Positions 23,322 through 31,856 of a stretch of 64,000 nt of DNA are shown one piece after another. Where the stretch lies: the NCBI RefSeq assembly GCF_024529955.1, contig NZ_AP024854.1, positions 496,001 to 560,000 on the forward strand, written 5' to 3'. Both the position numbers and the translations under genes were made by a program. This DNA is from Photobacterium toruni (GTDB lineage Bacteria > Pseudomonadota > Gammaproteobacteria > Enterobacterales > Vibrionaceae). Every line of letters begins with the position of its first letter. Position 1 is the stretch's first letter. The notes under the pieces were generated by a model that worked only from the letters and a program-made list of their open reading frames with translations, did not search any database and had not been told where the DNA came from.

Positions 23322-23476
23322 ATCACTTTATTTTGGATTATGATTATCTAAATAGCGGTAATTTAATTGACAAATTTGGCGAGTTTTCTGCTTTAATATA
23401 TCAAATTATAGTTTTAACTTTATATTTATTCGTCATTGAATTGAGTTATTGCATTCATTAGATAGGCATATTTGCA

Positions 23477-24706
23477 ATGAAAGAACACGTATCGTTAATA
23501 CGTTTGATAGGCAGAACTATTCGACGATTTACCGAGTGGCTTTACACTCTTCGCCACATTTTTGTGGCTTTGTTTGTTTTAGGTAATAGTGGTCTTATTT
23601 TTCATACGATTTACGGCTTACCTATTAATTTATTAACACTGTTTAATGTCCGTGATTATGATCAAATAAATGCGAGCTTTTTAACCAATGCACCCTATTT
23701 TATGCTGGGTGTGTTTATCGTTATGAGTTCAGTTGGACTTTTTTTTAGAGCGCGAATTTCATGGATGATCAGCTTTACATTAATGTTGATCAATATTTTT
23801 TATACCGCTCATATTCATCCTCAACAAACCCATAATATTCATTATGGTATTGCATCCTTAGTGCTGTTATTTATGGTGCGCAAATACTTTTCTAAAAGTA
23901 GTGTCGCTGCCGGCAGTATCTTTGCGTTAATCAGCGTGATCACTTTATTATTAACGTCAACCTATGGTGCGCTGTATTTTGGGGATGGATTTAATCCTAA
24001 AATAACCAGTTTATTGACTGCGTTTTATTATGCGATAGAAACCATGTCTACTGTTGGTTATGGTGATATTGTTCCTGTTTCTGAACCAGCACGATTATTT
24101 ACTATTTCGGTTATTGTGTCTGGTATTACCGTCTTTGCCACTTCGGCAACGTCAGTGTTAGGCCCTGTTGTTCATAGTGGTTTTGAACGACTTGTTAAAG
24201 GTAATAGTAAAAAAATGGATCGTACAAATCATTTTATAATTTGTGGCTTATCAAGCCTTGCTATTAATACGATTAAGCAATTAACGGAGCGTAAGCAGCC
24301 CATTACAGTTATTGTTTCACCGCGAATACAGCAAGTAGCAAAAGATCAATTAGAAGGGCTAGATGTTGTTGTAGGGGATTACAGTGATGGCGCTATTTTA
24401 ACGCAAGCTGGGGTGATGAATGCTAAAGCGGTGCTTGCACTGAGTGATGATGATGCAGACAATGCATTCATTGTGTTATCTGCAATTGAATTAGCCAGCT
24501 CGGCACGTACTGTAGCGTTGGTTAATGAAAGTAAAAATATAAATAAAGTGAAAAGTGTTAATCCTGACATTGTTATTTCACCGCAGCAGTTTGCGAGTGA
24601 TATTCTGGCACGATTATTAAATGGAGAAAGCATCGATAGTGATTCGATCGTGGCATCGCTATTGCATTCAGTACAAGGGCTATCGGAAAAAGAAATTACT
24701 AAATAA
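23477..24706 (+). CDS. kch: Voltage-gated-type potassium channel, Kch family
   Basis: This 409-residue protein resembles E. coli Kch, a six-helix potassium channel with a cytoplasmic regulator domain. Several hydrophobic helices span about 20-215, and the pore loop carries the selectivity filter in ETMSTVGYGDIVPVSE (about 188-203). After the last membrane helix comes an RCK/TrkA-N domain: FIICGLSSLAINTI (about 251-264), VVGDYSDGAILTQAG and ALSDDDADNAFIVLSAIELA. It lies alone between the recA terminator and alaS, in the place where recX is found in E. coli and Vibrio. The ribosome-binding site is weak. Potassium as the ion is inferred from the TVGYGD filter. Confidence 0.92.
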   Translation: MKEHVSLIRLIGRTIRRFTEWLYTLRHIFVALFVLGNSGLIFHTIYGLPINLLTLFNVRDYDQINASFLTNAPYFMLGVFIVMSSVGLFFRARISWMISFTLMLINIFYTAHIHPQQTHNIHYGIASLVLLFMVRKYFSKSSVAAGSIFALISVITLLLTSTYGALYFGDGFNPKITSLLTAFYYAIETMSTVGYGDIVPVSEPARLFTISVIVSGITVFATSATSVLGPVVHSGFERLVKGNSKKMDRTNHFIICGLSSLAINTIKQLTERKQPITVIVSPRIQQVAKDQLEGLDVVVGDYSDGAILTQAGVMNAKAVLALSDDDADNAFIVLSAIELASSARTVALVNESKNINKVKSVNPDIVISPQQFASDILARLLNGESIDSDSIVASLLHSVQGLSEKEITK

Positions 24707-24937
24707 TATTATTGTACGGCGTGCGGTAGGGGATTATTTGATACATTTTACCACATATCATTTCCCGTAATAGCTACCGTTGTTTTACAATAGCCCCCAA
24801 AAAATTTATCTTAGCTTTATTATTAGATGGTGATTGTTCATTGTTCCTGTGATTGGAGGGGTGAACAGTTATCGAAGAAAACCGCCATGAGGTGTTTTTC
24901 TGTCCTTCTATTCCAAGCATTAATTCAGGATTTGCCA

Positions 24938-27559
24938 ATGTACATGAGCACTGATGAGATTCGCCGCGCGTATCTTGCATTTTTCGAGAGCAAAGGCCAC
25001 CAGATCGTGGAAAGCTCATCTCTTGTACCTGCGAATGACCCAACGTTGTTATTCACTAATGCAGGTATGAACCAGTTTAAAGATACATTCCTTGGTCTTG
25101 AAAAGCGTAACTATACACGTGCGACAAGCGCTCAGCGTTGTGTTCGTGCGGGTGGTAAACATAACGACCTTGAAAATGTTGGTTTTACAGCGCGTCACCA
25201 TACTTTCTTTGAAATGTTAGGTAACTTTAGCTTTGGTGATTACTTCAAGCATGATGCAATTGGCTATGCGTGGGAGTTTCTAACTAAAGAGCTTAAGCTT
25301 GCTGAAGATCGTTTAGTTGTTACTGTTTATGAAAGTGATGATGAAGCGTTTGATATCTGGAATAAAGAAATTGGTATTCCAGCTGATCGTATCGTTCGTA
25401 TTGGTGACAACAAAGGCGCGCCATTTGCTTCAGATAACTTCTGGCAAATGGGTGACACAGGTCCTTGTGGTCCATGTACTGAAATTTTCTACGATCACGG
25501 CGATCACATCTGGGGTGGCCGTCCTGGTACACCTGAAGAAGATGGCGACCGTTTCATTGAGATCTGGAATAACGTATTTATGCAGTTCAACCGTCAAGCT
25601 GACGGTACAATGGAACCACTGCCTAAGCCATCTGTAGATACAGGTATGGGTATTGAGCGTATTGCTGCAATCATGCAGGGCGTACACTCAAACTACGAGA
25701 TCGATATTTTCCAAACCCTTATTAAAGATGCAGCTGCTGTTATTGGCTATGACGATTTGTCTAATCAATCACTACGCGTTGTGGCTGACCATATCCGCTC
25801 TTGTGCATACCTAATTGCTGATGGTGTAATGCCATCAAATGAAGGTCGTGGCTATGTATTACGCCGTATTATTCGTCGTGCAGTACGTCACGGTAACAAG
25901 CTAGGCGCACAAGGTGTGTTCTTCTACAAGCTTGTAGGTCCATTAGCTGAAATTATGGGTTCTGCGGGTGTTGAGCTTAAAGCACAGCAAGAGCTTGTAG
26001 AGAAAGTACTTAAGATTGAAGAAGAGAACTTTAGTCGTACCCTTGAGCGTGGTCTAACTATTCTAAATGAAGCGCTAGATAACATTGACGGTAAAGTGCT
26101 TGATGGTGAAACAGTATTTAAACTGTACGACACTTACGGTTTCCCAGCTGACTTAACTAACGACGTTGCTCGTGAGCGTGGTTTCTCAATCGATGAAGAC
26201 GGTTTTGAAACAGCGATGGAAGCACAACGTCAACGTGCTCGTGATGCAGGTAACTTTGGTGTTGATTATAACGACGCGATAAAAGTTGATGCGGAAACTG
26301 AATTTTGTGGTTACAGCACAACTGATGGCGAAGGCGAAATTGTTGCGTTATATCGCGATGGTAATGCTGTTGACACCATCAATGCTGGTGACAATGCATT
26401 AGTTGTATTATCAAATACACCGTTTTATGCAGAATCAGGCGGTCAGTGTGGTGATAGCGGTTTATTAACGGCTGAAGGCGTAGTATTTAACGTTGCTGAT
26501 ACGCAGAAGTTTGGTGCTGCAACTGGCCATAAAGGTCAATTAGTTGAAGGTACACTAACCGTTGGTCAACAGTTGACTGCTGCCGTTGATTCTGAACGTC
26601 GCCAAGCGATCAGTTTAAACCACTCTGCAACACACTTAATGCATGCAGCATTGCGTACTATTTTAGGCGATCACGTTGCTCAGAAAGGTTCATTAGTAAA
26701 AGCGGATAGCCTTCGTTTTGACTTCTCAAACCTAGAAGCGGTTAAGCCTGAACAACTACGTGCTGTTGAGGATATGGTTAACCAACAAATTCGTGCTAAC
26801 CATAGTATTGATACCAACATTATGGATATTGATGCAGCGAAAGCAAACGGTGCGATGGCATTGTTTGGTGAAAAATACGATGACGAAGTACGCGTACTAA
26901 GCATGGGTGATTTTTCAACTGAGCTTTGTGGTGGTGTTCACGCTAACCGTACTGGTGATATCGGTCTATTTAAGATTCTATCTGAAAGTGGTATCGCTGC
27001 GGGTATTCGCCGTATTGAAGCTGTAACAGGTGCTGGCGCAATTGCAGCCATGCACACTGAAGATATGATGCTAGCGAAAACAGCGCGTTTAGTGAAGTCT
27101 GACGTGGCATCTGTTGTTAGCAAAGTGGATGCGTTAGTGTCTCATAGCAAGCAGCTAGAAAAAGAAATTCAACAATTAAAAGACAAGCTAGCCGCGCAAG
27201 AAGGCGCAAGTTTAATCAATAAAGCGCAAGAAATTAATGGCGTTAAAGTATTAATTGCGAAGCTTGACGGCGCTGATAATAAAGCATTACGTGGCATGGT
27301 TGATGAGTTAAAAAATCAGCTAGGCAGTGGTGTGGTGTTATTAGGTAATGTTAGCGAAGGTAAAGTTGGTTTAATCGCTGGTGTTACGAAAGATTTAATT
27401 GGCAAAGTAAAAGCAGGTGAGCTAGTTAATTTGGTTGCATTACAAGTTGGTGGTAAGGGCGGCGGTCGTCCTGATATGGCACAAGCTGGCGGTACTGACG
27501 CAGCAGCATTGCCTGCAGCATTGGAAACTGTTGCACCATGGCTAGCTGACAAACTGTAA
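24938..27559 (+). CDS. alaS: Alanyl-tRNA synthetase
   Basis: AlaRS charges tRNA(Ala) and edits mis-charged serine and glycine. The start at 24938 ([21 protein letters not shown]) fits the family and gives 873 residues, with AGGA seven bases upstream; an upstream in-frame ATG at 24827 would add 37 unrelated residues. Class II core motifs appear early: [31 protein letters not shown] and GMGIERIAA. The editing domain has the zinc-binding HSATHLMH (about 562-569) and CGGVH (about 663-667). A C-terminal coiled-coil and glycine-rich end ([15 protein letters not shown]) complete it. lysC follows after 16 bases, so the two are probably cotranscribed. Confidence 0.97.
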   Translation: MYMSTDEIRRAYLAFFESKGHQIVESSSLVPANDPTLLFTNAGMNQFKDTFLGLEKRNYTRATSAQRCVRAGGKHNDLENVGFTARHHTFFEMLGNFSFGDYFKHDAIGYAWEFLTKELKLAEDRLVVTVYESDDEAFDIWNKEIGIPADRIVRIGDNKGAPFASDNFWQMGDTGPCGPCTEIFYDHGDHIWGGRPGTPEEDGDRFIEIWNNVFMQFNRQADGTMEPLPKPSVDTGMGIERIAAIMQGVHSNYEIDIFQTLIKDAAAVIGYDDLSNQSLRVVADHIRSCAYLIADGVMPSNEGRGYVLRRIIRRAVRHGNKLGAQGVFFYKLVGPLAEIMGSAGVELKAQQELVEKVLKIEEENFSRTLERGLTILNEALDNIDGKVLDGETVFKLYDTYGFPADLTNDVARERGFSIDEDGFETAMEAQRQRARDAGNFGVDYNDAIKVDAETEFCGYSTTDGEGEIVALYRDGNAVDTINAGDNALVVLSNTPFYAESGGQCGDSGLLTAEGVVFNVADTQKFGAATGHKGQLVEGTLTVGQQLTAAVDSERRQAISLNHSATHLMHAALRTILGDHVAQKGSLVKADSLRFDFSNLEAVKPEQLRAVEDMVNQQIRANHSIDTNIMDIDAAKANGAMALFGEKYDDEVRVLSMGDFSTELCGGVHANRTGDIGLFKILSESGIAAGIRRIEAVTGAGAIAAMHTEDMMLAKTARLVKSDVASVVSKVDALVSHSKQLEKEIQQLKDKLAAQEGASLINKAQEINGVKVLIAKLDGADNKALRGMVDELKNQLGSGVVLLGNVSEGKVGLIAGVTKDLIGKVKAGELVNLVALQVGGKGGGRPDMAQAGGTDAAALPAALETVAPWLADKL

Positions 27560-27575
27560 TCACTGGAGAGGTAAT

Positions 27576-28760
27576 GTGGCACTATTAGTGCAGAAATTTG
27601 GTGGTACATCAGTTGGTAGTATTGAACGAATAGAAGCCGTCGCTGAGCGAGTGATAAAAGCTCGCCAGTGTGGCCACCAAGTAGTTGTTGTATTGTCTGC
27701 AATGGCCGGTGAAACTAATCGGTTATTGGGCTTAGCTAAGCAAATTGATGCTGTTCCTACCCCACGAGAGTTAGATGTACTTCTTGCTGCGGGTGAACAA
27801 GTGTCGATTGCCTTATTAGCTATGGCGTTGAATAAACGAGGCTATAGTGCGACCTCATTAACGGCAGATCAAGTTGTTATCCATACGGATAGCAACTTTA
27901 ATAATGCCATTATTCATGAGGTTGAAACCCAGAATATGACCACATTACTAGGCCAAGACAACATTGTTGTCGTGGCCGGTTTTCAAGGACGTGATATTGA
28001 TGGCAATATCACAACCTTGGGACGTGGCGGGTCAGATACCACTGCGGTTGCTATTGCTAGTGCGCTTAATGCAGATGAATGTCAAATTTTCACAGATGTT
28101 GATGGAGTGTATTCTACAGATCCAAGAATTGTACCAAGTGCTGCTCGTTTGGATGTTATTCACTTTGATTACATGACTTGCATGGCGCGCTTAGGGGCAA
28201 AAGTGCTACAATTACAGTCTGTAGAGTATGCGTGTCAACATCGCGTTCCATTAAGGGTTCTTTCTTCCTTTGAAGAAGGGCAGGGAACGTTAGTTAATTT
28301 TGATGTAATGAATAATCAGAACATCATTGGCGTTGCGCTTCAAAGGCAGCAGGTTTTAGTTAATATTATGCTACCAGTAGCTGTTCTTAAAGAGCAGTTG
28401 GACTTATATGGTTTGACAGCTTGGAATTTATCAACTAATTCTAGTGATGATATATCACAAATCGTTATTTCTAATGATGATTTAGCTCGCTTAAGGCTAG
28501 TGTTTACTAACAAAATGCGCCATATTGGTATGGTCTCTATACTTTCCTTGGTTGGAAAGGATGTTCAGCAGCATTTGCAATCTATTCAAATGGCGCTGCA
28601 TGAGGCAGGCATTACAGTGCATACATATCAGGGCGATAATAAGTGTTTATCTTTATTGATTAATGAAGATGACCACCTTATAGCTGTTGATTTAATCCAT
28701 GAAAAATTTGTGGTCGATGGCCAGTGTTTAGGTAATCTATCGCATCCTGCTGTTTCTTGA
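27576..28760 (+). CDS. lysC: Aspartate kinase, monofunctional
   Basis: Aspartate kinase phosphorylates aspartate, the entry step to lysine, threonine and methionine. The start is GTG at 27576 with GGAGAGG just upstream. The 394-residue protein has the ATP/aspartate motif VQKFGGTSVGS (about 4-14), the kinase-core segments TTLGRGGSDTTAVAIA (about 145-160) and FTDVDGVYSTDPR (about 174-186), and C-terminal ACT domains that normally bind lysine or threonine. Gene order alaS-aspartokinase-csrA is widespread in Vibrio and Pseudomonas. The C-terminal ACT region is less conserved-looking than the kinase core, so which amino acid inhibits it cannot be read from the sequence. Confidence 0.92.
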   Translation: MALLVQKFGGTSVGSIERIEAVAERVIKARQCGHQVVVVLSAMAGETNRLLGLAKQIDAVPTPRELDVLLAAGEQVSIALLAMALNKRGYSATSLTADQVVIHTDSNFNNAIIHEVETQNMTTLLGQDNIVVVAGFQGRDIDGNITTLGRGGSDTTAVAIASALNADECQIFTDVDGVYSTDPRIVPSAARLDVIHFDYMTCMARLGAKVLQLQSVEYACQHRVPLRVLSSFEEGQGTLVNFDVMNNQNIIGVALQRQQVLVNIMLPVAVLKEQLDLYGLTAWNLSTNSSDDISQIVISNDDLARLRLVFTNKMRHIGMVSILSLVGKDVQQHLQSIQMALHEAGITVHTYQGDNKCLSLLINEDDHLIAVDLIHEKFVVDGQCLGNLSHPAVS

Positions 28761-28844
28761 GCCACGGCTATTTACGAAATTGTGAATTTTATTGGATAAA
28801 ACGTTAAATTCTTATAAGACTGAGATTACTCAAGGAGCACTCGA

Positions 28845-29042
28845 ATGCTAATTTTAACACGTCGTGTAGGTGAAACTCTAATGATCGGTGACGAAGTAAC
28901 TGTTACTGTTCTTGGTGTTAAAGGAAATCAGGTACGTATCGGTGTTAACGCACCTAAAGAAGTATCTGTTCACCGTGAAGAAATATATATGCGAATTCAA
29001 GCAGAAAAAGAAGCTGGTACTCCGAGTACTGGTAACTACTAA
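28845..29042 (+). CDS. csrA: Carbon storage regulator CsrA
   Basis: CsrA is a dimeric RNA-binding protein that binds GGA motifs in 5' leaders and controls central metabolism, motility, biofilm and quorum sensing. The 65-residue protein begins [16 protein letters not shown] with the RNA-contacting Leu4/Arg6/Arg7 region, and contains [24 protein letters not shown] including the key Arg44. The C-terminal tail is short. A clear AAGGAG lies 8 bases before the ATG. Its antagonistic small RNAs are normally induced by the BarA kinase system, whose kinase gene is also in this window. Confidence 0.98.
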   Translation: MLILTRRVGETLMIGDEVTVTVLGVKGNQVRIGVNAPKEVSVHREEIYMRIQAEKEAGTPSTGNY

Positions 29043-29051
29043 TTCGAAGAG

Positions 29052-29079
29052 GGCTAGGATAATTATCCTGGCCTTTTTT
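29052..29079 (+). terminator. Intrinsic terminator of csrA
   Basis: GGCTAGGAT (29052-29060) pairs with ATCCTGGCC (29065-29073) with one G-U, loop AATT, then six T. Confidence 0.9.
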
Positions 29080-29270
29080 GTGTCTGTAGCAAAGTAACGT
29101 CTTGCCTGTTGTTATTAAATCCTAATAGATAGCTATGTTTTTTTGTTATCCTTTAAATAGGATGCTCGCTATATAAAGTGAATGTTTTATCACTTATGTT
29201 GCATTAACTGTCTTATTGATTATTAAGTGTTCGTTCGTGCGGTAAGTGTTGGTTTTTGGCAATAAAGTGT

Positions 29271-29298
29271 TTGACTTATTTTGGGCTGGCAGTAATAT
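29271..29298 (+). promoter_or_regulatory. Promoter of the tRNA-Ser/tRNA-Arg array
   Basis: TTGACT (29271-29276), 16 bases, then TAATAT (29293-29298) fit a sigma-70 promoter. The bases after it (GTGCCACC) are GC-rich, as in stringently controlled stable-RNA promoters. Transcription would start about 10 bases before the first tRNA-Ser. Confidence 0.7.
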
Positions 29299-29313
29299 GT
29301 GCCACCACAACAT

Positions 29314-29405
29314 GGTGAGGTGGCCGAGAGGCTGAAGGCGCTCCCCTGCTAAGGGAGTATACGGTTTATCCCGTATCGAGGGTTCGAATCCCTCCTTCAC
29401 CGCCA
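29314..29405 (+). tRNA. tRNA-Ser(GCU), copy 1
   Basis: A 92-base type II tRNA with a long variable arm, anticodon GCT in CCCTGCTAAGG, T-arm GGGTTCGAATCCC, acceptor GGTGAGG/CTTCACC and an encoded CCA. It matches the position of E. coli serV after csrA. Confidence 0.97.
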
Positions 29406-29488
29406 TTATTTTTTAATGGATATTGTGACGCTTTCTTATTGATTTAATTATCTTAATTTGGGATAATGCAACGGTAACAAAGCACAGT

Positions 29489-29565
29489 GCGCGCGTAGCT
29501 CAGCTGGATAGAGTACTTGGCTACGAACCAGGCGGTCGGAGGTTCGAATCCTCCCGCGCGCACCA
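29489..29565 (+). tRNA. tRNA-Arg(ACG), copy 1
   Basis: 77 bases with acceptor GCGCGCG/CGCGCGC, D-arm AGCTCAGCTGGAT, anticodon ACG in GGCTACGAACC, T-arm GGAGGTTCGAATCCTCC and encoded CCA. A34 would need TadA deamination to inosine to read CGU, CGC and CGA. Confidence 0.97.
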
Positions 29566-29633
29566 TTATTTAAGCAATGAGTTCTGTTAACCTTTAGCAG
29601 TTAATACAACTTGTTACTTGCACCGAATTGTGT

Positions 29634-29725
29634 GGTGAGGTGGCCGAGAGGCTGAAGGCGCTCCCCTGCTAAGGGAGTATACGGTTTATCCCGTATCGAG
29701 GGTTCGAATCCCTCCTTCACCGCCA
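29634..29725 (+). tRNA. tRNA-Ser(GCU), copy 2
   Basis: Identical in sequence to copy 1, with different flanks. Confidence 0.97.
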
Positions 29726-29789
29726 TTCTTTATTGATGGCAACGATGTTGATATCAATATGGTGTTTTCTTTAGCAAGAAACACCCAGT

Positions 29790-29866
29790 GCGCGCGTAGC
29801 TCAGCTGGATAGAGTACTTGGCTACGAACCAGGCGGTCGGAGGTTCGAATCCTCCCGCGCGCACCA
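29790..29866 (+). tRNA. tRNA-Arg(ACG), copy 2
   Basis: Identical to Arg copy 1. It is preceded by a distinct hairpin formed by GGTGTTTTC and GAAACACC (about 29761-29785). Confidence 0.97.
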
Positions 29867-29923
29867 TTATTTAAGCGATGAGTTGAACATAATAGTTAAC
29901 TTGTTACTTATACCAATTTGTGT

Positions 29924-30015
29924 GGTGAGGTGGCCGAGAGGCTGAAGGCGCTCCCCTGCTAAGGGAGTATACGGTTTATCCCGTATCGAGGGTTCGAATC
30001 CCTCCTTCACCGCCA
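29924..30015 (+). tRNA. tRNA-Ser(GCU), copy 3
   Basis: Identical in sequence to copies 1 and 2. Confidence 0.97.
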
Positions 30016-30116
30016 TTAATTGCTTTCTATCAAAAATTATCGCAAGGTAAGGTTTGACGATTGCATTATTCCTTTTATAGCTAAAAGGAATTGTTTCTGA
30101 AAAAAGAAACAACAGT

Positions 30117-30193
30117 GCGCGCGTAGCTCAGCTGGATAGAGTACTTGGCTACGAACCAGGCGGTCGGAGGTTCGAATCCTCCCGCGCGCACCA
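30117..30193 (+). tRNA. tRNA-Arg(ACG), copy 3 (first gene of the 126-bp tandem array)
   Basis: Identical tRNA body; its upstream spacer differs from later copies and holds a hairpin TTGTTTC (30091-30097) with GAAACAA (30106-30112). Confidence 0.97.
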
Positions 30194-30197
30194 TCAT

Positions 30198-30226
30198 TTA
30201 AAAGCAATAGACCACAATGTCTGTTG
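30198..30226 (+). other. Spacer hairpin (representative of the 11 tandem spacers)
   Basis: Within each tandem spacer, AGCAATAGAC can pair with GTCTGTTGTT over 10 bp around a CACAAT loop. Variants GTTTGTTGTT and GTTTATTGTT in other copies still pair fully through G-U or A-U pairs. A role in separating the tRNA precursors by RNase cleavage is inferred, not shown. Confidence 0.6.
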
Positions 30227-30242
30227 TTGTAACAGAATTAGT

Positions 30243-30319
30243 GCGCGCGTAGCTCAGCTGGATAGAGTACTTGGCTACGAACCAGGCGGTCGGAGGTTCG
30301 AATCCTCCCGCGCGCACCA
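30243..30319 (+). tRNA. tRNA-Arg(ACG), copy 4
   Basis: Identical to the other Arg copies; anticodon ACG, encoded CCA, preceded by the tandem spacer ending TTAGT. Confidence 0.97.
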
Positions 30320-30368
30320 TCATTTAAAAGCAATAGACCACAATGTCTGTTGTTGTAACAGAATTAGT

Positions 30369-30445
30369 GCGCGCGTAGCTCAGCTGGATAGAGTACTTGG
30401 CTACGAACCAGGCGGTCGGAGGTTCGAATCCTCCCGCGCGCACCA
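30369..30445 (+). tRNA. tRNA-Arg(ACG), copy 5
   Basis: Identical tRNA body, 126 bases after copy 4. Confidence 0.97.
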
Positions 30446-30494
30446 TCATTTAAAAGCAATAGACCACAATGTTTGTTGTTGTAACAGAATTAGT

Positions 30495-30571
30495 GCGCGC
30501 GTAGCTCAGCTGGATAGAGTACTTGGCTACGAACCAGGCGGTCGGAGGTTCGAATCCTCCCGCGCGCACCA
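30495..30571 (+). tRNA. tRNA-Arg(ACG), copy 6
   Basis: Identical tRNA body; the spacer before it has GTTTGTT instead of GTCTGTT. Confidence 0.97.
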
Positions 30572-30620
30572 TCATTTAAAAGCAATAGACCACAATGTTT
30601 GTTGTTGTAACAGAATTAGT

Positions 30621-30697
30621 GCGCGCGTAGCTCAGCTGGATAGAGTACTTGGCTACGAACCAGGCGGTCGGAGGTTCGAATCCTCCCGCGCGCACCA
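30621..30697 (+). tRNA. tRNA-Arg(ACG), copy 7
   Basis: Identical tRNA body; the spacer before it also has the GTTTGTT variant. Confidence 0.97.
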
Positions 30698-30746
30698 TCA
30701 TTTAAAAGCAATAGACCACAATGTCTGTTGTTGTAACAGAATTAGT

Positions 30747-30823
30747 GCGCGCGTAGCTCAGCTGGATAGAGTACTTGGCTACGAACCAGGCGGTCGGAGG
30801 TTCGAATCCTCCCGCGCGCACCA
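30747..30823 (+). tRNA. tRNA-Arg(ACG), copy 8
   Basis: Identical tRNA body with the common spacer form before it. Confidence 0.97.
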
Positions 30824-30872
30824 TCATTTAAAAGCAATAGACCACAATGTCTGTTGTTGTAACAGAATTAGT

Positions 30873-30949
30873 GCGCGCGTAGCTCAGCTGGATAGAGTAC
30901 TTGGCTACGAACCAGGCGGTCGGAGGTTCGAATCCTCCCGCGCGCACCA
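30873..30949 (+). tRNA. tRNA-Arg(ACG), copy 9
   Basis: Identical tRNA body; followed by the one spacer with an added A. Confidence 0.97.
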
Positions 30950-30999
30950 TCATTTAAAAAGCAATAGACCTCAATGTTTGTTGTTGTAACAGAATTAGT

Positions 31000-31076
31000 G
31001 CGCGCGTAGCTCAGCTGGATAGAGTACTTGGCTACGAACCAGGCGGTCGGAGGTTCGAATCCTCCCGCGCGCACCA
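31000..31076 (+). tRNA. tRNA-Arg(ACG), copy 10
   Basis: Identical tRNA body; the spacer before it has CTCAAT and GTTTGTT. Confidence 0.97.
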
Positions 31077-31125
31077 TCATTTAAAAGCAATAGACCTCAA
31101 TGTTTGTTGTTGTAATAGAATTAGT

Positions 31126-31202
31126 GCGCGCGTAGCTCAGCTGGATAGAGTACTTGGCTACGAACCAGGCGGTCGGAGGTTCGAATCCTCCCGCGCGCAC
31201 CA
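31126..31202 (+). tRNA. tRNA-Arg(ACG), copy 11
   Basis: Identical tRNA body; the spacer before it has CTCAAT, GTTTGTT and TAATAG in place of TAACAG. Confidence 0.97.
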
Positions 31203-31251
31203 TCATTTAAAAGCAATAGACCACAATGTCTGTTGTTGTAACAGAATTAGT

Positions 31252-31328
31252 GCGCGCGTAGCTCAGCTGGATAGAGTACTTGGCTACGAACCAGGCGGTC
31301 GGAGGTTCGAATCCTCCCGCGCGCACCA
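31252..31328 (+). tRNA. tRNA-Arg(ACG), copy 12
   Basis: Identical tRNA body with the common spacer form before it. Confidence 0.97.
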
Positions 31329-31377
31329 TCATTTAAAAGCAATAGACCACAATGTCTGTTGTTGTAACAGAATTAGT

Positions 31378-31454
31378 GCGCGCGTAGCTCAGCTGGATAG
31401 AGTACTTGGCTACGAACCAGGCGGTCGGAGGTTCGAATCCTCCCGCGCGCACCA
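31378..31454 (+). tRNA. tRNA-Arg(ACG), copy 13
   Basis: Identical tRNA body with the common spacer form before it. Confidence 0.97.
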
Positions 31455-31503
31455 TCATTTAAAAGCAATAGACCTCAATGTTTATTGTTGTAACAGAATT
31501 AGT

Positions 31504-31580
31504 GCGCGCGTAGCTCAGCTGGATAGAGTACTTGGCTACGAACCAGGCGGTCGGAGGTTCGAATCCTCCCGCGCGCACCA
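31504..31580 (+). tRNA. tRNA-Arg(ACG), copy 14 (last of the array)
   Basis: Identical tRNA body; the spacer before it has CTCAAT and GTTTATT. The array terminator follows after 8 bases. Confidence 0.97.
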
Positions 31581-31588
31581 TCATTTAA

Positions 31589-31615
31589 AAGCTCAGCTTA
31601 GGCTGGGCTTTTTTT
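31589..31615 (+). terminator. Intrinsic terminator of the tRNA array
   Basis: AAGCTCAGC (31589-31597) pairs with GCTGGGCTT (31602-31610) with one G-U and a TTAG loop, then a T-run. From here to 31856 there is no gene; I see only AT-rich sequence. Confidence 0.9.
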
Positions 31616-31856
31616 ATACCTCAATTTTAGCCTTGATATCATTCTGCGGTTTTTATACCTCATTCTTCCATTTATACCATCAATACGCTGTAGCTTAGCT
31701 TTCCTGTAATAACTTATTATGCAGTTAAATCAAAGATTGAATAACAGCCAGTTAATAGACTTGGTATTATTATCAAAATCAGATCTTTTGTACTGTTGTA
31801 ACCAGAGGTTAGATCGACATTGCATACTTACTATTATTTTATGAGATAACAACTTA

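Larger units (their letters stand above)
30117..31580 (+). repeat. Tandem array of 12 tRNA-Arg units, period 126 bp
   Basis: Twelve units, each a 77-base tRNA-Arg plus a 49-base spacer, start at 30117, 30243, 30369, 30495, 30621, 30747, 30873, 31000, 31126, 31252, 31378 and 31504. One spacer (after 30949) has an extra A, so that period is 127. tRNA bodies are identical by eye; spacers differ at a few positions only (CACAAT or CTCAAT, and GTCTGTT, GTTTGTT or GTTTATT). Such arrays arise by unequal crossing-over and homogenisation. Confidence 0.97.

Noticed and set aside
24827..24937. An N-terminal extension of AlaS by 37 residues
   Set aside because: The extension has no similarity to AlaRS starts; the family start [11 protein letters not shown] lies at 24938 with a ribosome-binding site.
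27316..27702. Minus-strand 128-residue frame over the alaS-lysC junction
   Set aside because: It is the complement of two well-supported genes; its long open length follows from their codon bias.
29194..31080. Minus-strand frames at 29194-29406, 29867-30112 and 30868-31080 that read like small proteins (for example GGFEPPTAWF or KEGFEPSIRDKP)
   Set aside because: They are antisense readings of tRNA-Ser and tRNA-Arg genes; such spurious proteins are a known annotation artefact.
30117..31580. Regular repeat-spacer pattern resembling a CRISPR array
   Set aside because: The constant 77-base part is a tRNA gene, the spacers are nearly identical to each other, and no cas genes are nearby.
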